In this document: positions 11,401 to 21,506 of the stretch, one piece after another
How positions within the stretch are numbered: position 1 is the stretch's first letter
Layout: each line of letters starts with the position of its first letter
Assembly (NCBI GenBank): GCA_038380795.1
Contig: CM076268.1
Span: forward strand, 14,140,001 to 14,204,000
Direction of reading: 5' to 3'
Source: Pyrocephalus nanus
Taxonomy: Eukaryota > Chordata > Aves > Passeriformes > Tyrannidae
DNA: 64,000 nt
Position numbers and translations under genes: made by a program
Notes under the pieces: generated by a model
What the model saw: only the letters and a program-made list of their open reading frames with translations
Database searches by the model: none
Told to the model about the DNA's origin: nothing

Positions 11401-14400
11401 CAGCAGCCTGGGGCCAGCCTGCCAGAGCCGCAGGGTTTTAAGGCTCCTCGGGAGGCTCCAGGTGTATTCTCTCATGTTACAAGAATGGTTCATTTTACAG
11501 CCCCTTTCCCGGCCTGGGATCTCAGGGCAGGGAGGGGGTGACACACAGCATGGCTGCACAGCCCCAGCATCCTGCGCCTGCCCTCTGTCCTGCAAGAAGA
11601 CCATCACCCGTCTAAGGGGTAGGCAATGCTGCTTCCAAGGAAAATCACAACACAGTCCTCAACACTTAGTAATGCAGCTCCAGGGACTCCTGGTACCCAC
11701 ATGTCACCGTGCTCTCCCATGCTGGAAGCCCCTCTGGAAGAAAGTAGGGGACATCTCCTGGGGCCTGGGTTGCACATGGTTGACTTGAAGCAGGTAACTC
11801 TCCACCATCAGAGCCCACCCCCCCTGCCACCCCAAACATGGTGCTGCTGAACACTCTGGAGCAGCTCTCCGAATATAGCAGCATCAAATAGCTCCATCAA
11901 TAATGCATCGCTTCTGCTTCCTCTCGCTGCTGTGTTTTCGTTGCTAACATGCGTGTCCTTCCTGTTAGTGGCTGCCTCCTCCCCACCAGCTAGGCCAAGC
12001 AGGGACACGGCCACCATGGGATGGGGAAGGCAGCTCCCGCAGCTCCAGATCCAATTCCTGTCGGGATCGACATACAGCCCCATCCACTCCACTTGGGGAC
12101 AGCCTGGGATTTTGGGGGGGAAGACTTTTCCATGGTCCAAGCCTCCTGCTGCGCACGCGCTGGCAGCAGGCAGGGTGCCTCGGCATGCCGTGGCTGCCCA
12201 GAGGATTTGGCAGGGGCACCGAGCTGGGAGGAGCATCAACGACATCTCCCCAGCCTCAGCGGGGAAATGCCCCTCTGCAAGGACTTTTAGCAGCCTGGCA
12301 CTCCCCATACCCAAAAGGCACACCCATTCCTGACTCCATGCACTGTTGCCCCACACCAGGGTCCTCCACCAGCTCTGCACTGCCATCCCCTGTGGGGAGA
12401 GAGCTCCCGCTGCTGTGCTCCTGCCTGCTCCTGCCCGCAGGTGCCCCGGGCTCATCCTGGGCCAGTTGGAGCAGGCAGGTTGGGGCGCCTGGACCTGCCC
12501 CATGCCCGGCAGAGCTGCGTGCCTGCAATGCCACAAGCTGCCTTGGGCTCCCACCAATGGGGAGGCAGGAGTTGGGGTGGGCAAGAGCTGGCACCCACTA
12601 CTCTGCAGCTGCCCACAGTCGGCAGGAGCAACCCCTGCCCTCAAGGGGAGCCCCCCAGGCTGCACAGGGCCCCAGATGGAGGAGGATGCAAGTAGCAGAG
12701 CAGAGTTTGGAGCAACGGGCTGCTGCAGAACAGAGGTGGTAGGAGCTGCCGCCCCTCTAGGCTCATCAAATAGTATCCAAGCACTGCCAATGTCCCAGCC
12801 TGCCTTGGGCTGCAAGCACGATGTCCCATCTGCACCTGGGCTACGCTGCAGAAACCCCGCTGCATTCACAACACCAGCACCTCAGTGTGTAGTAGCGGGG
12901 CTGAGGCTGCTGCTCCCGCAGAAAGCAGGGGCCCCACATACCCCTTGTCTGCCACCCCCTCACCGTGGGGCCATCCTGGGCACAGTGTCACCTTGGTGCA
13001 CAGGAACCTCTGGGACCTAACTGTGGGTTCCACAAAGCCAGGGGCAGAGCAAGACCCTGCAAAGTGGGGACAGGAGCTACGCCCCACAGGGCCCCCTAGG
13101 GAAGTGGTAGCAGAGGGGTACAGGCAGGGCGTTATCGGCCACCCCGGAGGCAGGGTGGGGCAGGTCTGGGCAGGGGCCAGCGCCTGCCACGGGGGAGATT
13201 ACACCCTGGGTTTAACGTTCGCCCCGATCTGAGACCTGCCTGGGAGGAAAGGGGGCAAGTTGCAACAAGGGGACAGTCTGACAGCTCTTGAGGGGTCCTG
13301 GTCCCCCATCAGCACACCCCTGCTCAAGGGAGACATCCCACACTGGTGCACAGCCCATTCTGCCACACCCCCATGAGCTGCAGTGAACTTCCCCAAAATC
13401 TGCCAGCATCACCCCTGCTGCATCCACCTCAACCCTGCCCAGAAGAGACCTCGGGAGAGGGGCAGACAGTGGCTGCCACCCCCTCTCCAGGTGGGGCCTG
13501 GCAGCCCTGCCTGCTCCCCAGCACCCTCCCCCAGGCACCGGCAGGAAACCACAGCCACAGCCTGCGGGCAGGCTGATAACGGTCACCCAGCCCCATCCTG
13601 TCTGCACCCACCACCCGGCGAGCTGCCCTCATACCCACTGCTCCCAGGCCCAGGGGAGCATCCACACCATGCACAGTGGTGGCCCCCAAGGGCCCAGTGT
13701 CACCCCACACGGAGCCAGAGGCTCTCACAGGCTGTGCTGGCGGTGCAGTGTGTGCCCCAGGACGCACCGATGGTTGTTGAGCACGGGTATGCTCGTTCCA
13801 GAGTGCTCCCAGCATGCTGCTGGCACACCACGCAGACCCATGCCTCGTGTGTACAATAAACATGCATGTGGCTGGGCAACCCTATAGCTGAGCAGGGGAG
13901 GAGAGGGTGGCATCAAATCGAGTGAGCTAACAGGCAAGGGAAGGACATGGGACACTTGTAGTGGTGTGGCTCCTGCCCTGCCTGGGGGCATGCAGCTGCC
14001 TGGCCAGTGCATTCCTGGCCACAAGTCCTCCCTGCCCCAGGGGTCCCATCCTGCTGGGGCATTCACTCACTCCTCAAGGAGTAGCTTTCACAGCAGTTTG
14101 GGCTGAGCAGATAACATTTCTGGAATAAACTCGGGGCCCTGCGAAGACAAACAGTGCTGAGCCCACTGGTACAGAGCTAACCCATCCACATTTGTCCAGG
14201 CAAATCTTGGGTGAGCTTGCACCAGCCCTAAGGAAAGCTGTGATGGCACAACCTCACATCAGCAACCAGACCCCTGAGAAATCACTTTGCTGAGCACCAG
14301 ATAGCCACAACCCCGTCCTGACTTTGTTGGAGTGTGCCAGGCACAGGCAGCCAACATGGCACAGACGGCATCTACCATGTGGGCACTTTGCTGCAGAGGG

Positions 14401-17070
14401 GGACAGGGCTAGTGGCGTGTTCCATCCAAACATCGCTGGTAACATGAAGAGAGCCTGGACAGGAGCACACAGACGTGTACGATGAAGCCTTAGAACCCCC
14501 ATTGCTCCTGCCCCCCTCAGGCCCAGGTGCGCCCCAAGGTGCTAGGTAGTCCCAGGGGCATTTGGGAGGCAGAGCCAACACAGGTCAGGGCTGCCTGACC
14601 CCCCCGCCACGGCACTCAGCCCGCTCGCCGCTGTCCCTCTCCCAGCGCATCTGTCGCAGAAGGCATGTGGCACAGCTTGGCCTCGTGACGGTGGGGGACG
14701 CATGGCGTCAGCTTGGCAGAAGGGAGGGATACGGCAGTGGGCCGTGCCCCGGGCAGGCATGTCCATCCCAGGACCCGGAGCATGTGGGCTGGGAAGCTCT
14801 CCCTCCTGACGAGTGGTGCACAGGCTGGCTCCTTGCAAGGCATCCCAGGGAAGGTGCTGACCTTGGGAAAGTTGCTTCCCTGCCATGAAGCTGGAGCCAG
14901 CCCTGCAGGGAGGGAGAACAGCTCTGCTTCGCTCTGCTCCCCTCCTCCCTCTCTGCACTGACACCATCACTACAGGGGGAAAAATAATGATAATAATAAA
15001 AATAATTAAGAAAGAAACTGCAAAGCATGCTGGGAGAGCGAGCAGTGCCCCCAGGGGTCAGGGCCCTGCTGAGGTCTGGATGCCGAGCCCTGCCCGGTGC
15101 GAAGGGCTGAGCAGAGCAGTCCAAGCCACAGCACCACCGGCACCGGGCAGCTGCTGCCCCGGCCTCCGCCACCTCCTCTCTGAGCCTGCCACACTCTCCC
15201 TGTTCACCTCTCCACATCTGGGGTGGGGGCCAAAATCCCCCCAGCCCTTCACTGGCCCCAGCAGCTCCTCACCATTCTCTGGCACAAGGACTGCGTCAGG
15301 TTTCCAGCTGCACAGCCTCTCCGTCCCAAAGCTCTTAGGGAGGGAGGAAAGGAGCAGGGAAACATCCCCAGAGAGGTGCGAGTAGAGGTGCACTGGGGCA
15401 GGATGCAACCCCAGGGATGGCAAGGAATATGGAGCCCCCCTGAGAAGGCACAACGAAGGGGGGCAGCCAACCCCCCCGCGGCAGCAGCTCCCAAGCAGGA
15501 AACTCCTCCAAGTTAATGCAGCCCTGAAGAGCAGCCTGGGCAGAGCGGCTCATTAAATGTTTCTGGCTGGCGGGAGGCCAGCGGCAGAGCTTGTTTTTTC
15601 TATATTCCGATAAACAGTCCGGGGAGGGGAAGGGGGAGGGGGCGCAGGCTCTGGATGTGCCACCCAGCCCCGGCGGGGGAGCGGGGGAAAGGCGGGGGGC
15701 ACACGCACGTTGCACGCACCCGCGTGTCCTCCCTGCTGCGGGGGAGTGGGCAGCAGCAGCAGCGTGGGGGGGGCCACAGCACAGGAAGCCATCCACAGGG
15801 ATGCTCCCAGGTGCGGGGTGATCCCGTGGCCCCTCATCACCGCACTGAGGGAGGACCCCCCTCTTTGCGCCCACCAACATGGCGATGACATTCCCGGTGG
15901 CATAGGGCCAGCTCCCGGGGGACGTGACAGGGCCCCACTGTTAGCTGTGGTTCGGCCTTTGCCCCACAGAGGCGGGACCCCCGCCAAGGCTGGGGGTGTC
16001 AGGAGGGGTGTCGTGTCCCTGGTGCGGGGTGCCTGCGGGGCGGGTGCTGTGGCTGCTCGGCCTGGCTCGCAGGGAGGTTCACGTGACTTTCTGCTTGAGG
16101 AAGCAGCGCTCTGGCAGCTTCCAGTGGGAGATGGAGGAGGAGGATGGGGGAAGGGGCCGCCTGCCTTCATGGAAACACGGCGGCAAGGCGCAGGCAGCAC
16201 AGGGGCGGGGGGCTGCCACGCAGGGGTAACCTCTTCCCCACCCCAGGGATCCAGCTACCAACCCCTCAACAGAGGTGGCCCCAGGGTATGCACAGGGATC
16301 ATGCGCTCTCACACCGTCCCACTGCCCCCAGCAATCTCCCAGCATGGGGGTCCTGGCCTGGCAGAAGGCTCTCTAGGGACCACGGGGATGTTGTCACAGA
16401 AGCCGGGCTGAGGAGCATCCCCACTGTCCCCCTGCAGGGACCCCAAGTGCCAGATACCTAGGCAGAGTCCCTTCACCAGGGCCCCTGGACTTGGCTCCCC
16501 CTGTCCGCTGCCCAGGGCCAAGGGGACCTGGTGCTGGAGAAGGCTCCAGCAGCCCCTTGGGACCCCTGCCCTGTCCTGTTCCTGGCATAATGACATCCTG
16601 CATGCAGCAGCAGCTGATGCAGCCGGGCCAGCTGCCCCAAACCTGCCCCCAAGTCCAGGCGTCCAGATAAGCATCCCTGTGGGAGCACCCTCCTGGGTGC
16701 TGAGACCTCACCAACTCATCACACCTCCCATGTACTCCAGCAGCCTCACCAGCCCATAGTCGGGAAGAAGCCTCTGAGCAGACACCCCACAATGGCCATG
16801 GTAGCAGGGCATGCAGCACCCTTGCCACCAGCAGCATGGCCAAGCCCCTCCAGGTATACTGTGCCTCATGCCCACATGGGGACTGGGTGCACCCCACAGA
16901 GCTCTGGCCACAAGGGCTAGTTCAGGGCCACTCCTCACAGTGCCACCTGCGTGCCTACCCAACACCTCTGCAGCACCCTGCCTGTGAGGTCCCAGCCCCG
17001 GGGCTGGGATCGGCACCCATGTGCTCTTGGGTCCTCGACCTCTTGGTCCAACAGACCTCAGGATCCATGC
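8500..17070. other. Presumed LDB1 intron 1, no exon seen
   Basis: No coding exon supported on either strand. The sequence is GC-moderate with CA-rich microsatellite-like patches near 8.70 kb, an AT-rich run near 14.98-15.01 kb and a locally CpG-richer stretch near 15.6-16.2 kb. The longer open frames lack any recognisable motif and overlap one another on both strands, as expected for low stop-codon density. Confidence 0.5.
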
Positions 17071-17079
17071 ACAGCATTC

Positions 17080-17620
17080 ATGCCATGGGGTTCCAGCCTC
17101 ACAGCCAGACCCCAGTGTCAATGCCCTAGGGACTCCAGCTTACAGCTGGACTGTAACAGCCCATACCATGGGGAACCCATTCCCACGGCTGGACCCAATG
17201 GCCACACCATAGTGCTGGAACTCCAGTGCCCACACTTTGCTGAGTCCCATAGCTGGTCCCCACTACCAGTGCCATGGAGACCCCAGCCCCATGGCCAAAG
17301 CTCAGCACCCACATGGAAGTGTTCCCTGTCTCACAGTCATCTCCCAGCAGCCATGCCCCAGAGACCCCAGCCTCACGTCCGAGAACCAGTGCCATGCAAA
17401 CCCCAGCCCCACAGCCAGACCCCACCATCAATGGCATGGGGATCCCAGCCCCACGGCGAGATTCCAGCAGCAATACCATGGGAACCCCAGCACCAATGCC
17501 TCGGGGACCTCAGCCTTACGGCCAGACCCCAGCACCAATGCCATGGAGACCCCAGTCCCATAGCAGGACACCAGCACCAATGCAGTGGGGACCGCAGCCT
17601 CATAACCAGCCCCCATTCTT
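17080..17620. repeat. Degenerate 42-bp minisatellite in LDB1 intron 1
   Basis: A unit of roughly CCATGGGGACCCCAGCCCCA followed by GGCCAGACCCCAGCACCAATG recurs. Aligned starts at 17391, 17433, 17475, then 17498, 17540 and 17582 give steps of 42, 42, 23, 42 and 42. More diverged copies extend left to about 17080. Because 42 is a multiple of three, the array keeps reading frames open across several hundred bases. That explains the long Pro/Thr-rich frames here, which are not genes. It lies 130 bp downstream, in the LDB1 sense, of the first coding exon. Confidence 0.8.
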
Positions 17621-17747
17621 TCTGGAGCCAGACCCCAACACCGACACCACAGCGGCCCCCACCCCACAAGTGGCCCCAGCCCCCCATCCAGCCCCAGTAC
17701 CGCAGGGACCCCTGCCCCAGGGACAGCCCCCGCGCCGCGCCACTCAC

Positions 17748-17772
17748 CAGGGCATGCACAGCCCACTGACAT
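17748..17772 (-). CDS. LDB1: LDB1 first coding exon (partial gene)
   Basis: LIM-domain-binding protein 1 is a nuclear adaptor. It dimerises through its N-terminal domain and binds LIM-homeodomain and LMO proteins through a C-terminal LIM interaction domain, bridging enhancers to promoters. Only the first coding exon of the long isoform is here. Read on the minus strand from 17772 it encodes MSVGCACP plus the first base of Gly, identical to the start of the 411-residue mammalian isoform as I recall it. It ends in a consensus donor (CTG|GTGAGTG, GT at 17747-17746). The start context is good (A at -3). It sits at the edge of a CpG island, head-to-head with PPRC1, as in human. Downstream exons are not in the window, which implies an intron of more than 17.7 kb. 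The match is short, but motif, donor, island and synteny agree. Confidence 0.8.
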
Positions 17773-17774
17773 CT

Positions 17775-17780
17775 TCACAT
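17775..17780 (-). promoter_or_regulatory. Start-stop minimal upstream ORF (ATGTGA)
   Basis: On the LDB1 strand an ATG immediately followed by TGA ends two bases before the LDB1 initiation codon. Start-stop elements of this kind are known to hold ribosomes or reduce initiation at the main start. Whether it works so here depends on the transcript start lying upstream, which the island suggests. Confidence 0.5.
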
Positions 17781-18470
17781 GCCTGGCCCGGCCGGGGGTC
17801 GCTGCGCGCTGCCCGGGCCGCGGGGGTCTCGCATGGGCGGCGCGCCGCGGGCTCCGGCGCGGCGGGCGGCGGGCAGCGCCGCGGCCAGGGGCGGGCGGGC
17901 GGGCGCGCCGCGAACCGACGGAGCAGCAGCGGCGTGAGGCGCGGCGGGGGCGCTCGGGGCGGGGGCCGCGGCGGCGGAGCGGGAGCGGCGGCGGCGGCGG
18001 CGGGGGCGGCTGCGCCGGCGGCGGGCGGGCGGGCGGGCGGGCGGGGGCGCCTCTGCGCGTGCGCGGGGAGTCCCGGTCTCCCCCCCGCTTCCCCCCCTAG
18101 CTCCCCCCCCCGCGAGCGCGTGCGTGCTGCGTGCGTGCGCGCCGCCCCCCCTCCTTTCCCCCTCCCCCGGGCTGCCCGTGCGCGTGCGCCCCCCCGGCAG
18201 CCCCCGTGAGGGGTCGGGGGGGGGAGCGGTGTGTGAGGGGTCACTGGCGGGGGAGGGAAGGAAGGGGCAGAGGGGTAAGGGCACCCCCTTAGCTTTGAGG
18301 GCGCTGCCCCTGGGGTTTGGCAGCTTCGGAGGGGGAGCGCTGTTCCCAGACTCCCGGGGGTGGGTGAGGGTCCTCAGGGCTGGGGGGGGCGGCGCGGGGC
18401 TGAGGCGGCTGTCCGGCCCCCCTTGCCCGTGGGGGAGGCCAGGGAGGTGCTCGTGGGGATTTCCACCCGG
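17781..18470 (-). promoter_or_regulatory. LDB1 CpG-island promoter
   Basis: Very GC-rich, CpG-dense block immediately upstream, in the minus sense, of the LDB1 start codon. It has GGC and tandem GGGC runs (about 17985-18045) with G-quadruplex potential and an NRF1-type palindrome. No TATA box is seen. The transcription start is expected inside the first 300 bp upstream of the ATG, but the sequence does not fix it. Confidence 0.7.
18054..18065 (-). promoter_or_regulatory. NRF1 binding site (predicted)
   Basis: TGCGCGTGCGCG on the plus strand; its complement CGCGCACGCGCA fits the NRF1 consensus YGCGCAYGCGCR at every position. It lies about 280 bp upstream of the LDB1 start codon within the island. 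Confidence 0.6.
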
Positions 18471-18479
18471 GGGGACGAG

Positions 18480-20870
18480 GGGACACACCAGGCGCGTTCA
18501 GCATGGAACAGAGCTGGCGTGGGGCTGGTGCTTTTTGGTGCCTGGTCAGTCTCCTAGCCCAGGGCACCGGGGGGAGACAGCTCCGGGGCAGCTGTGGGTG
18601 AAAGGGGCTAGGCAGAGCCGGGGGGAAGGAAGGAAGAAGGTTCGCAGCAGTGCTTGGCACATGCGGGATATGGTGGCTGGCGTTTGCTGCACCTTGTGCA
18701 GGGATGGCAGGAGCTGCCAGGCAGGAGGCTTGGAGCTGCTCGGGTCTATGCTGTACCCTGTGCGGGGCAGGGATGTGATGGCACCCTTGGAGAGGCCTGG
18801 GGCTGGAGAGACGCCAGGGCAGAAGAAGTGGAGTGCCATCCAGACAGGGTCTCCCTGGGTGCAGCCACCCCAAGTGGATCCCACCAGGGATCCTGCCCCA
18901 GCCGCACGTGGTTCTTGAAGGACCCTGCACGACACCTGGGGGGACAGAGCCTGGCATGGCCCCTGTGAGGGCAGGTGCTTCTGCTGCCCTGCAAAGATGG
19001 AGCTCCAGCCCCATGGTGCGAGCAGCAGCCCGGGCTGACCAAACTGTTTGGTGGAGCCTGAGCCCCCTCTCCTCCGTGAAGAGCCAACACCAGCCCATCC
19101 ACTCTTGCCTGGGTGGGACTCACATTCCTGTTCGATGAGTGTCCTCCAAGCATCACAAGGGTTTGAGCTCTCTTTTGCAAGCTGTGCCCATTAGCTCCAA
19201 GCAAGCTGCCCACTCTGGGTGCTGCACAGGCTGCCCCAGGCAGCATCAAGCTGTGCCTGGCCAGGGAGTGGTGACAACACAGGGAGGGGAGCCAGGGATG
19301 TAGTATGCGCATTTTCCTTTCTGCCTGTTGTTTGTTTTCCCTTGTAAACCAGCAGGAATGCCTGGTGTTTGCCTGTGCCTGGAGAGCATCCCTGCTGGGG
19401 GTTGTGCTGGAGAAGGGAGGTTCCTGCACATGGGATTCCCTCTGGTCACACCACAGGGACCCCATGTGCAGGGAATATGGTCCCTGGGCAGGTCCCACAT
19501 CAGGCTAGGGTTGCTCTGTGAGAAATTGGCCTTGTGCCACAGAGTCCTGCCACACACAGGGACAGAGGGATTAGGCAGGTCACTGCATGCCCTGGATGTG
19601 CCCCAGGGATCGGACAGGGAGGGAGAGGAGGGTGCACAGCAGGAGGAGGAAAGCTGTGGGGCTCCAAAGGGGAACATTGTTCCACATCCCTGTTGGCAGG
19701 TCCTTGGGTGCTTGGTCATGGATGGCCTCTCCTCAGGCCAGTAGAGAAAGAAATAGGCATTTCCAAAGTGACTTTCTCCTTGCTTTAAATGTGTTGCGCT
19801 CAGGAGCAGCAAAGTGTCCTCCAGAGGTGCAGCCCCTCCTTGGCCACAGAAAGCCTAGAGCACTTGCCCAGGCTCCCCTGATTCCTCCACAGTGCCAGGG
19901 GCAAGTGCTAGCCTGACGAACCTGTTACAACCAGCTCAGTCTCCTGTGCTCCAAGGGTGCACTCATGTCCCCCTGTGCCAACAGGTGTTCTCCATGGACC
20001 CCGGCCCTGGAGGAGGAACATGCTGCATTTGGCCAAAGAGTGCCACTGAGAGGCTTGAAGGTGCTATGGGGCTCGTTGGAAGAGGAGGTGGGCAGCTTCC
20101 CTGGATGAAAGCAGGGAGGAGCAACCCCTGCCAGACAGGAGGTGACGTGGGATGAGGTGAAAGTCCCTTTGTAGCACAGGTGTAAGGAAGGAGAGCAGCA
20201 GGATGAGGCTCTGTGTGTCAGACATAGGCCAGTTTAATGACCAGGCAGACAAGGCTGAACAAAGGAGCTCTATCCTGTGGATCCCCAAGGGAGTCTGGCC
20301 TGGGCAGGTCTGTGCCCCAGGGACTGACATAGAGGCCAGGACAGTTAGGTCCTGCCAGGCAAACCCTGCACTGCAGAGCTTTTGCCACATGTCTGTACTG
20401 CACCTATGGTGCTGTAAACACATCCCTCAGCTCCACGAGATGATCCTGCCGTCTGGGAGTCAGAGAAAGAGCCACAGGAGGTGACATCCCCAAAGGGAGT
20501 CTAGGCTTACTGAACAGAGGGTACCAAATGGGCAGGACAAGTGCTGCGCACACTGGCCCACCCTGTCCCTCCTGAGGAGCCGGGCTGGACCGCAGCTGTG
20601 TCCCATGCGCCGAGTTTGAGTCCCTCCCAAACCTCATGTCCTCCAGGTGATTTTCTGTGTGCCACCACTGCACAGCAGCACAGGCAGTGAGTTGCTACCC
20701 GGTCCTGCTCCACAGCCAGAAGGCTGCAGGTCAGCTCACGGTGCCCATCCCGCCTTTCACTCCCGATAGTTCTTTTTCATTCCCCCGTGCCCGCCACGCG
20801 TCCGTGTCACCCCCAGCAGTCCCGCGCGAGGTTGGCCCCAGCAGAGCACCGCTGGTTCTGCCGCACAGGC
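18480..20870. other. LDB1-PPRC1 intergenic spacer, nothing coding
   Basis: Spacer between two divergently transcribed CpG-island promoters. No exon, RNA gene or repeat that I can support. GC-moderate with chance open frames only. Confidence 0.6.
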
Positions 20871-21289
20871 ATCTCCGGCACGGGGCAAGCCCACAGCCGT
20901 GGAATGCCCGCGGGCGGGAGCAGCGCTGTCGCTGATTCCCGGCAGCCGCCCGGCATCGGCGGGGGCCCGCGCGCCAGCCGTGCCCACGTGTGCGGCAGCG
21001 CCGCGGGAAAACGCGCGCCCGCCCCGCCCCCAGGGGGCGCCTCCCGCTAGTGACGCGCGCGCTGCCCCGCCCACCGCGCTGCGCGTGGCGGGGCCGACCC
21101 TCCTGTCCCCCGCCCGGCAGAGACATGGCGGCGAAGCCCGAGGCGCTGCCCGCGCTCAAGATGGCCGCCCGCCCCTCCCCGCGGCCAGGCATCCCCTCGA
21201 GCCCGCGCCCGCCGCTGGGCGAGCGGCCGGCCGCGAAGGGGTGCGCTCCCGGCGTGCCGCGCGCGGGGCGGGGCGACGCGGGGGCTGCC

Positions 21290-21301
21290 GGGAGCTGTAG
21301 T
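21290..21301 (-). promoter_or_regulatory. ZNF143/THAP11-type motif (predicted)
   Basis: GGGAGCTGTAGT here is ACTACAGCTCCC on the other strand, followed by GGCA. This matches the ACTACAnnTCCC core bound by ZNF143 and THAP11 (Ronin), factors that recruit HCF-1. It is 65 bp upstream of the PPRC1 ATG, the usual position for such promoter elements. Confidence 0.6.
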
Positions 21302-21318
21302 GCGGGGCGGGCGGCGGT

Positions 21319-21324
21319 CACGTG
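21319..21324. promoter_or_regulatory. E-box CACGTG (predicted)
   Basis: Perfect CACGTG within TCACGTGC, 42 bp upstream of the PPRC1 ATG. MYC/MAX and USF bind this sequence. PRC is known as a serum-induced, growth-regulated gene, so the site is plausible but unproven. Confidence 0.5.
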
Positions 21325-21365
21325 CCGCGCCCGGCAGTGGCCGCGCTGGGAGCGGAGGCGCCAAG

Positions 21366-21506
21366 ATGGCGGCGTGGCGGGGCGGAGCGGTTCCCGCAGC
21401 CAGCGGGGCCAGGGCCGGCGGCGGCGCCGCCGCGGCCGCTCCGCGGGGTCTGGCGAGCGGAGGAGCCCTGCGCGAGCCGCCCCTCCGCGCTGGCAGCCCC
21501 CTGCAG
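21366..21506 (+). CDS. PPRC1: PPRC1 coding exon 1
   Basis: Forty-seven codons beginning MAAWRGG, in strong start context (AAG ATG G), ending at CAG|GTCAGT in phase 0. Ala/Gly/Arg-rich like the human start (MAARRG...), but otherwise poorly conserved. No other ATG in this frame lies between the preceding promoter motifs and this one. Confidence 0.75.

Noticed and set aside
1..17700. Remaining LDB1 exons
   Set aside because: I looked for the conserved LDB1 blocks on the minus strand and did not find them, so I annotate only the first coding exon.
16951..18209. Open frames of 272 and 311 codons on the plus strand
   Set aside because: They run through the 42-bp minisatellite and the LDB1 island, antisense to the LDB1 first exon. 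The repeat period is a multiple of three, which keeps frames open.
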